Assembly (NCBI GenBank): GCA_018136815.1
Contig: CM030934.1
Span: forward strand, 4,227,587-4,291,586
Source: Isochrysis galbana
Taxonomy: Eukaryota > Haptophyta > Isochrysidales > Isochrysidaceae
Length of the DNA: 64,000 bases
Direction of reading: 5' to 3'
Part shown: piece by piece, positions 54,754 through 63,138 of the stretch
Layout of the letters: each line of letters begins with the position of its first letter
Numbering within the stretch: the stretch's first letter is position 1
The notes under the pieces: model-generated
Databases searched by the model: none
Told to the model about the DNA's origin: nothing
What the model saw: only the letters and a program-made list of their open reading frames with translations
Program-made: the position numbers and the translations under genes

Positions 54754-55799
54754 TTATTGCACGCGTCTTTGTGCCCAAGCGAAAGCAAGGACTTGAAAAA
54801 AACCTTTTGATGTTCTCGCCTCGCCCGCTGCTAGGGCGGTCAAACAGTGTTTTTTATAAGGGGTGAAAAATGACCATCTCAGAATTGAGGAAATTAAAGG
54901 ATTTTTTTCGGGAGAAAGTTCCCAATACACCCAACTAGCACATATCCGGGGCCCATGAGGACCCGGACCCCCCCCTTGGGCCCCCACAACAAAACGTAAT
55001 CAAAAACAGACAAAAGACGCTAAAATCGCAAAAGCTTAAAAAGCCCAACTTCGAACCGATGCCGGGCGCGCTGCGTGGCCGTTTTCGACGATCCATCCGG
55101 ATGGGGGACCCCACCAAGGTGTCGTTCCGTCAATTGTGGGACATCAGTCGAATTGAGCGATCGAATGTCCACAGTTGTATATAGAGCGTTATTTTAAAAT
55201 TAAATGCAGACTAGCGTAACAACTTATTTTCCCTGCTTTCCCGCGGCGCGTGTCCCCCCCCCCCCCCCGGGGGGCGCCGTGTCGGCGCTTTTCCCCTGTG
55301 TGGACAACTACATTATTTGCCCATGGCACCTGTGATTACTTGTAATTGGGCACGGCGCGATGTGCATCGGTCCCCCCGCGGAGACGCCGTGCGTGCGCAT
55401 TCCAAACTTTTTCTCTATGCGTACCTAAGCAACTATCAGTAAACTGATAGTAAAACATCTGAAGATTCGGGCTACTCACGCTAGCTATACAGTCCACGTA
55501 CTCACGGTACTCACTCACGACATCGCCTATACCCCAGTTTACTCACTCCCTTACACCACCCCCTTCATTCCTTTGTCTTTGGTATCGGGGGGGGGGGGCC
55601 GCGTGCACTACAACGGGCCAAGTGCAGGGGGTGGGCTGGGGCAGACCTGCTGGTGTGGTGTTCCTGTGGCAAAACAAACGTAAACGCCTGTTGCATGTGA
55701 CACTTCGTGCCCCTGGGAGGTCTCGGCTCCCCTTCTCGCGTCTTTTTCAAGTATCTCCGCGTTTTCGCGGCATTCGTGTGTCGCTCGGGGTGTCGGCCT

Positions 55800-56312
55800 G
55801 TAAACATACCGTAAACAGGCGTGAGTCTTACCTTTTCTTGGGTCAGATCGCGTCGTTTTTTTGTTCGTTCTTTTCTCGCGGTTCTCTTCGTTCTCTTACG
55901 GGCGTGCGATGCCTGCGCGCGCCATGGCACCCCTCTGAGGCTCTGAGGGGACCCTCGGGTCCCCCCAGAGGGCCAGCTGGGCCAGCTCAGGGGGCAGTGG
56001 AGGCTGGGGCTGGGCCCCTGGCCTCTCCTGCTTCTCCCTCGCTGGCCTCGCTGGTCCTGGGTGCCCTCCTGGCGGCTCAGGTGGTCTGTGGCTCAGTGGT
56101 GGAGTGGGGGGTCAGTACGATCAGGGGCCAGTGCAGGCGAATGCGTGCGGCGCGCGATGCGCGCTCGGCGAGGGTCTGTGCCAGAGTGATGTCAGCTCAG
56201 CCCCTGCCAGCAGGCAGGGGCTGAGGTTGAGTGTGCAGGCCCACCCCGGGGGTGTCTGCGATGGAGGAGGGGGGGCACGGGGCCCCCATGACCCTATCAG
56301 TTTTACTGATAG
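55800..56312 (-). mobile_element. Hairpin-ATGG element (copy j), nested in the TIR transposon
   Basis: On the minus strand hairpin CTATCAGTAAAACTGATAG (56312-56294) precedes GGTC and ATGGGGGCCCCG (ATG at 56289). The GC-rich body matches copy f (blocks CAGTGGAGGCTGGGGCTGGG and CTCTCCTGCTTCTCCCTCGC on the plus strand). Near the far end are GGTAAGAC and a CCTGTTTACGGTATG/GTTTACAGG inverted repeat (about 55797-55822). The 3' limit is uncertain. A bare copy of the hairpin (CTATCAGTAAACTGATAG) also lies at 55434-55451. Confidence 0.65.
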
Positions 56313-56316
56313 TTGA

Positions 56317-56571
56317 TATCAGTAAACAGATAGGGTCATGGAGCGCGCGCCGCCTCCCGCCCTCGCTGCCGCCGCCCTCGCCGCCATGGACGAAGAGTTC
56401 ATGGACACGCCACTGTCGCCGAAGCGACCACGCCAAGACGGGGCTGCGCGGGCCATGATGCCAGAGGGTCAGGGGGTGGTTGGACTGTCGGCAGCCCGAC
56501 ACGGCGCTGCATCGGGCGGGAATCAAATGCCGAATGTAGCTTAGATATAAAGGAACCGATCCCCCCGCGGG
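56317..56571 (+). mobile_element. Hairpin-ATGG element (copy b), head to head with copy j
   Basis: TATCAGTAAACAGATA (56317-56332) is followed by GGGTC and ATGGAGCGCGCGCCGCC. ORF 56338-56544 (68 aa) starts MERAPPPALAAAALAAMDEE and contains SPKRPRQDG, again a basic KRPR motif. The element ends near where the right end of the enclosing TIR transposon resumes (56572). With copy j it forms a near-perfect inverted junction over 56288-56340. Confidence 0.65.
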
Positions 56572-56788
56572 CGCGACCGCCAATTCTTTACGGGTAGAGC
56601 GTGAGCGCGCGTGAGGGAGGGGGGGAGGGGAGGGGGGGCAAATCGCACCATTTCCTGGCTAAGATTTTCGTGGCGGCAGGTGGCCCCCCCTGAAGGTTTT
56701 TTATTGGGCCTCGCGCCACGGTCAAAAAATGCAGCGCCCAACCCTTACTAATAGTTAAAAAGCCCCTGTTTGACCGCCCTACCGCTGC

Positions 56789-57094
56789 TCTGGCTCTGGG
56801 AGTCCCTTTAGTAGCCACGCCCATACCCATACCCCTACTTTTTCCCCTCCCTGCCCGATAAATGCCGAACGACGGCAAAGAGAAGCCTAACGAGTGTCGG
56901 CATTCGCGAGCACGCGACAACCCAGTGTAGTGATCTTCGTAGACTCTTGTCTCTTGTAGTCCCGGGTCATGGGAGCCGTATCGTCGTATCGTCGGCACAT
57001 TGGCTGATTGTTCAGGTTGTAACATGTAAGAGTATATATCCTAGCTGTATGCTTCCATTCTTCTCTAGTGCGATGTCGAGCCCACCCCGGCATT
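56789..57094. other. Short unique stretch, nothing identified
   Basis: This is the sequence between the TIR transposon and the 3'-tail repeat. No gene or motif is supported. Confidence 0.35.
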
Positions 57095-57400
57095 TCCTGC
57101 TCCCCACAGCTCCTCTTTTATGAGTTGCTCCTCACCCTCCAATTAGGCTCCCCTGCTTGCGAAACCAAAACCAAAACGGGATCCTGGCGAGGGGGGCTGT
57201 CTCAGTGTGGAGGGAGGGGCGCTCCGGCCAGTGTAGGTAGAAAGCTAGTGAAGAGCTGGGTGGCATAGAAGGTAGAAGGGGGGCGAAAGGTGCGCTTGCG
57301 CTTGTCGCGGTAGCGGAAATCCTGTCTTGAGGTGAGCGCTAATCCCGTCCCCTTGTCGCGACGCGACCCATAAGCATTGTGAAATAATTTTATTTATGCT
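57095..57400 (+). repeat. 5'-truncated copy of the 3' part of element d
   Basis: The stretch runs parallel to 60528-60800: GGATCCTGGCG, GTGTGGAGGGAGGGGCGCTC, GTAGAAAGCTAGTGAAGAGC, TGGGTGGCATA and the CGCGACCCATAA ending are shared. Only the last ~300 bp of the element are present, as expected of incomplete reverse transcription. It ends about 50 bp before the stop codon of the GT61 gene. Confidence 0.75.
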
Positions 57401-57451
57401 ACTTTATGCTACCCTGCTTACTGTACATTGGCCGTTGTTCGCACATTACCG

Positions 57452-59258
57452 TTAGTCCCACGAAATCCATCCCTGCCGAGATAGTAGACTGGATGGAATC
57501 TGACTACCCCGGCTGCTCGATATCCGCGGTTCTAACGGTTGCGCGTACATCTCCTCGCTTAAGGGTGGAGTGCTCGGCGAGGGGTGCCTCAGGGTGGCTG
57601 TGATGCGCCGATCGCACCCGCTGTTGAGTGCGTCGGCGAGGACAGTCGGTGGAAGCACCCAATCTGTACCCGTTGGTGTCAAGACGTAACGTATTCCTAG
57701 CAGTGAGCAAAGTTGGGCATAGGTCTCATCGAAGGCGGCATGTATTGCTGACGTAGTTCCGCTCCCCGGTGGTTTAGACTTGTCTTCGACATCATGCATG
57801 CGCTGCGCAACCGTGCTTGCTCCATGAGCCCCGGGCTGTGTATACTTCCTCTTTTTTTGACCTGGACCACCTCCCATCCGAGCACGCTGCCAAGAAGCTA
57901 TTGTGGACGCCGAGCTTGCCTCAGCCAAGGCGCGGTGTAGAGTAAGATCTAAGAAGGAGCCTCCAGCATTGGGATGGCGCAGTGGCTGTGATTCGACGAG
58001 GCACGCATCGCTCGGTGACGCAAGCAGGTTGACCTGAGCGGCAGAGACGCGCGGCAGGTCGAACCAGCAAGTCAAGCAACCAGCAAGCCAAGCGATGCGC
58101 GCAGATGAGAAATTGAGTCTGGAAAATTGGCAACATGCCACAGCGAGGGAAGTGCTGATATTTTGCGCTCACCTGTGCCGCACCCATCGGTGCTACAACG
58201 AGCAAAGCCGACGCAAACATGTTGAGTTGGCGCCATAGTGGCGGGAGCGCGGCGTCGCCATGTATGACCAATTCAAGCCCAGAGCGCGCCGCGTGCCCCT
58301 GTGCTATGCGCAAGACAAAAGCGTCGCGTGTTGCGCGCCCACGATCCCAGGCGCGTGAGCCATTGAGGGGTAATCCTTCAATGACAGGCGGGGCCGAACG
58401 CCGTACCAGGATGATAGAGCGCCGGAGCGGTGGTGCTGTGGCATTCGCAGCGAGCGCTGCTAAAACTCGAGAACGAAGCCAGAATACGTGGTTGGGAAGC
58501 GGGTGAACACATCTATGCGGAAGTAGCCAAGCAGTGGGTGGGGGGGAAGCAAGTGAGGAGACAAGGACTTGACGGTTTCGAGCATCAGCCTAGACTGCGC
58601 CGCACCTCCCTAACTGAGGTACCCAGAGCTGTCGGGCAAACACCTGCCCGAATATAACCTGCTTTGACGGTATCGAACCCACGAGAAGGAGCCAAGCCGC
58701 ATGAAAACTATCCCGCGCGCTAATCTGTATCCTGCAGCCCACGCTGGCCGAGCCCGGTGCGCACTGGCTGCGACCGCCAGTGTCGGTCCTCGAGCATCGC
58801 GTCGCGCCCTTTGCAATGCACGCGGCGAGCGAATCGTTGGCAGCCGCCAATCCCACGAGTGACTCAAACGGGAAGTGGTAGTGCCCCTCACCAAAATGCG
58901 TAGCCAGCGTGATGACAGATTCGAACGAGCGCACGCCCGGCCTGAGCGGCTCCATCGGGTGGCGGAGACGACGATAGCACCCACCGTTGCGCAGGCTGCG
59001 GCATCCTCCCTCTCGCCGCAGTAGAATGTACCCCTCGCCGTCGACGTACGCATCGTCGTATCGGCGGAGGCGAGTGCCACGCCGCATCTCTCCTCCCGCG
59101 TCAAGGGCGACTCCCGCCTCGGTCTCCCAGACAAAGGCGGAAGTGTTGGGTGCTGGCCGACTACCTGTGCACCCAGCGGGCGCGAAGACGCCCCCCTCGC
59201 TGCAGAAGACACCGAGACGGTGGCGGTGGCACCTCTTTGGCGAGGGGGCGGGGCCCAT
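57452..59258 (-). CDS. GT61 (DUF563) family glycosyltransferase
   Basis: The model is complement(join(57452..58033, 58173..58512, 58606..59258)), 524 aa. Family landmarks are DAYVDGEGYILL, ITLATHFGEGHYHFPFESL (the GT61 GHYHF…E motif), FGQVFARQLWVPQLGRC|VHP, RRSIILVRRS, and LLVVAPMGAAQ|VNLLASPS. The introns (donors GTGCGG and GTGAGC; acceptors CCGCATAG and GCCGCTCAG) restore these motifs in phase. The canonical GPHGA is here APMGA, which may affect donor binding. No signal anchor is present at the chosen start; in-frame codons continue upstream to a possible acceptor (CCCTCAG, about 59276), so a first exon with a Golgi anchor is likely. GT61 enzymes transfer xylose, arabinose or GlcNAc to glycans in the Golgi; the sugar here is unknown. 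Confidence 0.82.
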
Positions 59259-59657
59259 GAGGCCACCAGCTTGCTGAGGGGAGAAGGGAGGACGGATACC
59301 GCGAGGGGAGGGGCGAAATTCAACGGAGACGGACGGCAGATGCAGATATTTCTTTTTCTTTTTTCTTTATTTAGCTCCTCGCGAGATGAGGGAAGCCCAC
59401 CAAGCCCGCCCGCCAGCGCTTCCGGGCTTGCCGCGGAGAGACAAGGCCATATCCTAGATGGGAACCACGTTTCCACCTACTCTAGAGTAGAGTAGAGTAG
59501 AGTAGAGTCCAGGCTTGTAGTTGCTAGTTTTCACGTTTTCACCGTCACCGTGCGCTTTCTTTTCAGAAACTTTTTACTCTTTCTCCATAGACCATAGACC
59601 ATACATAGCGGGTAAACCCTACATGTGAAACACAGGATCAGTGTTTTTTTCGGAGGC
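59259..59657. other. 5' flank of the GT61 gene, GTAGA repeats
   Basis: This may include an unrecognised first exon of the GT61 gene on the minus strand. 59478-59507 is a TAGAGTAGAG tandem repeat. The last part, up to the TTTTTTTCGGAGGC at 59644-59657, is probably the displaced 3' portion of element h. Confidence 0.45.
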
Positions 59658-59688
59658 CCAAGACAAAACTATTGTTATAGTTTGAACT

Positions 59689-60693
59689 ATGGAGCGTGCC
59701 GCGACCGCTCCCGAGCCCCAGGCGACCCTCGCCACCGCGCCCCACCTGGGACGCCCCATGCCGCCCGAGGCGGCTCGTCAGAAAGCCCTCTCAGAGCCCA
59801 TCCAGCCCATCCAAACCACGCCCGCGCAAGCGCGCGGGGTGGCGAGCACTGGCACCGAACAGGTTGCCCCCATGGCTCTGCGTAGCATGCAGGGGGTCTT
59901 TGAGACTCCCTCCAACAGTGGGAAACCCTCCCACCCCAAGAGCACCTCATGTGGGAGGGCAGCTCAGCTGCCCTCCCCATGGTGGAAACCTCTACCATCA
60001 GTGCACCCAACATGGGAGGGCACTTCACAACCATCAATCTCCTACGGAGAGCAACTTGTGCCTCTGTTTTTCAACATGTTGACTCACTTCTCGTTTTCAC
60101 CCCACTCCTGTGGGCCACAAGAACCTACAACTCAGTGCCCTGCCTTGGGCCCTCCTTCAACACTTGACTCCCTCTCCTACTCTCCCTTCCCTCTAGAACC
60201 AACCCAAACAGCACGAACCCCCTCGCCCTCTGTTTCAAGCACCAAAACTTTCAACTCAAGACCTTTGTTGATACACTTCACGTTTTCACCCCACTCTTGT
60301 GGGCCACAATTACCTACAACTCAGTGCCCTGCCTTGGGCCCTCTTCCAACACTTCACTCCCTCTCCCACTCCCTCTTCCAACTACAACTAACCCAAGAAG
60401 CACAAACCCCCTTGCCCTCTGCTTCAAGCACCAAAAATTTCGACTCAAGACAAGAGGGAGGACATGTCTTGAGGCGGCGTCGCTGCCCATGCCTAGCGCA
60501 AGGGTATAGCGCCCCCACTCAGACATCTCCTTCCCCACAGCTCCTCTCTGAGGAGTTGCTCCTCTCCCTCCCATTAGGCCCCCTTGCCTGCGAGACCAGA
60601 ACAGGATCCTGGCGTAGGGGGCTGTCTGAGTGTGGAGGGAGGGGCGCTCTGGCTAGCGCAGGTAGAAAGCTAGTGAAGAGCTGGGTGGCATAA
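59689..60693 (+). CDS. Proline/serine-rich ORF of hairpin element d (334 aa)
   Basis: The start codon is the ATG five bases after the 5' hairpin. The N-terminus (MERAATAPEPQATLATAP) parallels other copies (MERAPPPALAA, MERAAAPHLSS). The middle has a 63-residue tandem duplication (units start at 60085 and 60274; each opens with H-F-[ST]-F-S-P-H-S-C-G-P-Q). The C-terminus is basic (GRKLVKSWVA). No nucleic-acid enzyme domain, zinc knuckle or membrane span is visible. By position it could be an ORF1/gag-like chaperone, but nothing in the sequence proves this. A 300-bp partial copy of the 3' end is at 57095. Confidence 0.5.
   Translation: MERAATAPEPQATLATAPHLGRPMPPEAARQKALSEPIQPIQTTPAQARGVASTGTEQVAPMALRSMQGVFETPSNSGKPSHPKSTSCGRAAQLPSPWWKPLPSVHPTWEGTSQPSISYGEQLVPLFFNMLTHFSFSPHSCGPQEPTTQCPALGPPSTLDSLSYSPFPLEPTQTARTPSPSVSSTKTFNSRPLLIHFTFSPHSCGPQLPTTQCPALGPLPTLHSLSHSLFQLQLTQEAQTPLPSASSTKNFDSRQEGGHVLRRRRCPCLAQGYSAPTQTSPSPQLLSEELLLSLPLGPLACETRTGSWRRGLSECGGRGALASAGRKLVKSWVA
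60085..60462 (+). repeat. 189-bp tandem duplication within the element-d ORF
   Basis: Two units (60085-60273 and 60274-60462) are about 85-90% alike by eye. The period is 63 codons, so the frame is kept. Confidence 0.85.
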
Positions 60694-60801
60694 GGGGGGA
60701 AGGGTGCTTGCGCTTGCCGCGGCAGGGGGTCCTGTCTTGAGTGAGCGCTAGTCCCGTTCCTTTGCCGCGCCGCGACCCATAAAAATTTGTTAAAAATTAA
60801 A

Positions 60802-60933
60802 TTTTTTTCGGAGGCGCGGTCGTTTCGACAGCGACGGCTCCATGGGTTCTGGGGGGCCGCCCTCGGCGGGGGGCCCGGAAGAGAGGTGGGGAGCGGCGGC
60901 GCGCTCCATGGCAACCAACTATAAAGTTAGTTG
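60802..60933 (-). mobile_element. Hairpin-ATGG element (copy h), 5' part, interrupted by element d
   Basis: On the minus strand hairpin CAACTAACTTTATAGTTGGTTG (60933-60912, 9-bp stem with one G-T pair) is followed by CC and ATGGAGCGCGCC. The frame reads MERAAAPHLSSGPPAEG…SLSKRPRLRKK and is cut by element d at the KK codons. The remainder probably continues left of 59658. Its 5' end directly abuts the LINE fragment. Confidence 0.65.
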
Positions 60934-60954
60934 TCAACCCGGGCCTTAAAGGCC

Positions 60955-62157
60955 AATACTCGAGATGCGGACATCAGACCCACACTAGGATAGACCGCGT
61001 ATACGCGGCGGAATATTACTCCACGTGGAGATGGTACAAGGCATACATAGATCTTAAGCTTTTCACGGGCATGGCGGCATCCGATCACCACCCAGTGGTA
61101 GCGACCTTCGCAATCGCCCCTCCCAGACGGGCGACGGAGATAGAAGCCAAGATACCGATGGAGGTGTTGGACGACCCGGAGGCACGCGAGATGATTCACC
61201 TCCTCTGGAGGCGCTTATACCCGGTCCCTCCGGAAGATGACGCAGGGGATAAGCTCATGACTTGGACGGAAACCAAACGGAAAGTGTCCTCGAGTCTCCT
61301 AGCTAAGGCGGTGGAACTACGCAGACAAAGATCGTTCGCTCAAGCGGAAATAGACGCTGTAGCGGATGCTAGAGCAAGGCCCAGATGGCGGCAATCCCCG
61401 GAGCAACCGGGCCGGACGCCATGGATGCACTTAACCGTAAAGTGGTTGATAAAAGACGTACATTCTCACCCGCCCCGACTCTAGCGGAAAACATCATAAG
61501 GGCCGAGGAAATGGTTACTAAGCAATTTTTTAGAAGATTCACACCTATAGATAGACACGCCAACGGAGATATCCCAGCGATGTACGCCGGGGTGAAGTGG
61601 GAAGACCCACAACCAACCCCAGAAGAGGAAAACATAGCTACTACTGATACCGCCATTTTGGCTTCGTTGCGAAGCTATTACGTTTGGCTATTTAGCGCGA
61701 AGACATCGCAAAGCGCAGAGCCTCTCCTTCACGCCCTAAGACAGCGACAGATACCAGCGAGTCATAGATCCTATTTGGACAAGCCTATCGGCTGCTCCGA
61801 GATCATTAGGGCGATACGACAAATGGCTAAAGGCAAGTCCACGGGGCCAGATGGCATACCGATGGAGTTCTACCAAAGCTTCGAGGAGCTCGTAGCACCG
61901 TAGCACCGCGTTTGAAGGAAATGTTCCAAGAAGCATACCGGGTAGGGGCTCTACCGGAGGACACGTGCTCGGGAGACATAGCGCTGCTCTATAAGAACGG
62001 GGACGCTAGAGACACGAGGAACCACAGGCCTATCACGTTGCTCCAAACGGACTACAAAATCCTCGCGAAAGTCCTAGCCAACAGACTCCTTGAGTTGGGT
62101 GAACCGCTATATGGAAAGAAATTGAAGGAAAACGCAGAAGATGTTACTAGACACTAG
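60955..62157 (+). pseudogene. Truncated, frameshifted LINE (APE endonuclease end plus start of reverse transcriptase)
   Basis: The first frame ends an AP-endonuclease domain (HTRIDRVYAAEYY…GMAASDHHPVVATF, with the catalytic SDH). A second frame (61385-61903) carries RT block 1, AKGKSTGPDGIPMEFYQSF. A third (61912-62157) carries GDIALLYKNGD…HRPITLLQTDYKILAKVL. The second-to-third shift is caused by an 8-bp tandem duplication GTAGCACC (61892-61907); removing one copy restores EELVAPRLKEMF. The YADD-type catalytic box and everything after are missing, so the copy is dead. Confidence 0.85.
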
Positions 62158-63138
62158 ACACAAGGGAGTAATGAACCAGCCAAGCCCGAGCGAAAGATAA
62201 AGCCACAGTCTCCCGCCCCCTCCACTCCAACTCCTGGCCGAGGCAGTGCGCGCGGCCTCCCCGGAACCGGCTCTCCACTAAAGAGGGAACTGGGGAAGGG
62301 GGAGGGGGTTGTTAGTTAGGGGTTAATTAAGGTTGGGTAGAAGGGAGGTCCACAAGCACACTGCCTCACGCCGCACGAGTAGCGGTGATTTTTAAAGAAG
62401 ATTTTTTTTTACAATGGGTGAATGAAGGGCTAAATAAGCTCCCTATGGCTTCCGGTAGAATGGATCAGCAAAACAAATTGGGGGTTCTCCGGCGAAATTT
62501 TCGAAAACTACCGAATTTCAGGCCATCGAAGGCGGTGCGCGAAATGCAATCGGGCCCCCCTCCGGTATATTTTTGTGAGGCCTTTCATGCGAGGCACAAA
62601 CATCGAATAGCGAGGAAACTTGTGATGCCAGCTCACTGGGTTCACAAGGCCTGGGTCTATGAACACTGGAGCATAAGTCATACTATGACGTCATACTCAT
62701 ATTTTTAGACTTGAATGTGTACGAAAGTATCGCACAAAACTCAAGGCGACGCTCACGTGAACCGTTAGTCACCGAGGGCTAGAGCAGCTAACTTGGCACC
62801 GCTACCAGGCAGGCGGCGTGCACTAGTTTGTTCATCCAATTCGACTACTGACAGCACAAAACGTTGAATCGAGTTATGCTGCCCTAGTAGCCGAGCCAAT
62901 TGCCTCTCTACCCTTCGCTTTTTGCCACAGTGCTTTGCGCTCATGCTGCTGTATTGCTGGCTGCCGCAGACACGCAACTCATGACAACCAAGACCGATGA
63001 CCTCAGGCACGCTACCAAGCTCCCTGATCACACCGAATCTATATTGAGAGCCAGCACCCACACGAGGCTAGAAGTTCGCGATCACCGGCAAATGATAGGT
63101 GCGAACCGCGAGACGGAGCGCTCGACTCCCAAATGAGC
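62158..63138. other. Intergenic region with an interspersed repeat
   Basis: 62158-62380 is GC-rich with no gene. 62412-62800 is the second copy of the repeat at 30985-31335. 62800-63138 shows no domain in any frame and is the 3' flank of the oxygenase gene. Confidence 0.45.
62412..62800 (+). repeat. Interspersed repeat, copy of 30985-31335
   Basis: It shares CTAAATAAGCTCCCTAT, GGGGGTTCTCCGGCGAAAT, CCCCCCTCCGGTAT and GACTTGAATGTGTACG with the 31-kb copy in the same order and strand. Confidence 0.6.

Larger units (their letters stand above)
54832..56781 (+). mobile_element. DNA transposon with TAGGGCGGTCAAAC termini, 1,950 bp, 7-bp TSD
   Basis: The left end is TAGGGCGGTCAAACAGTG and the right end is the inverted CTGTTTGACCGCCCTA. 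TSD CCGCTGC is at 54825-54831 and 56782-56788. The left 290 bp match 3818-4107 and 42180-42377; the right 210 bp match 3587-3817 in reverse. The middle is occupied by two hairpin-type elements (j and b) placed head to head, so its original length was shorter. No transposase is recognised. Confidence 0.87.
59658..60801 (+). mobile_element. Hairpin-ATGG retroelement (copy d), 1,144 bp, inserted into element h
   Basis: It is flanked by TTTTTTTCGGAGGC at 59644-59657 and 60802-60815 (14 bp). Eight bases in, hairpin AAACTATTGTTATAGTTT (59666-59683) is followed by GAACT and ATGGAGCGTGCC. It encodes one intact ORF and ends in an AT-rich 3' tail (ATAAAAATTTGTTAAAAATT). The right flank continues element h, whose reading frame KRPRLRKK includes the duplicated target, so d landed inside h. 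Confidence 0.75.
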
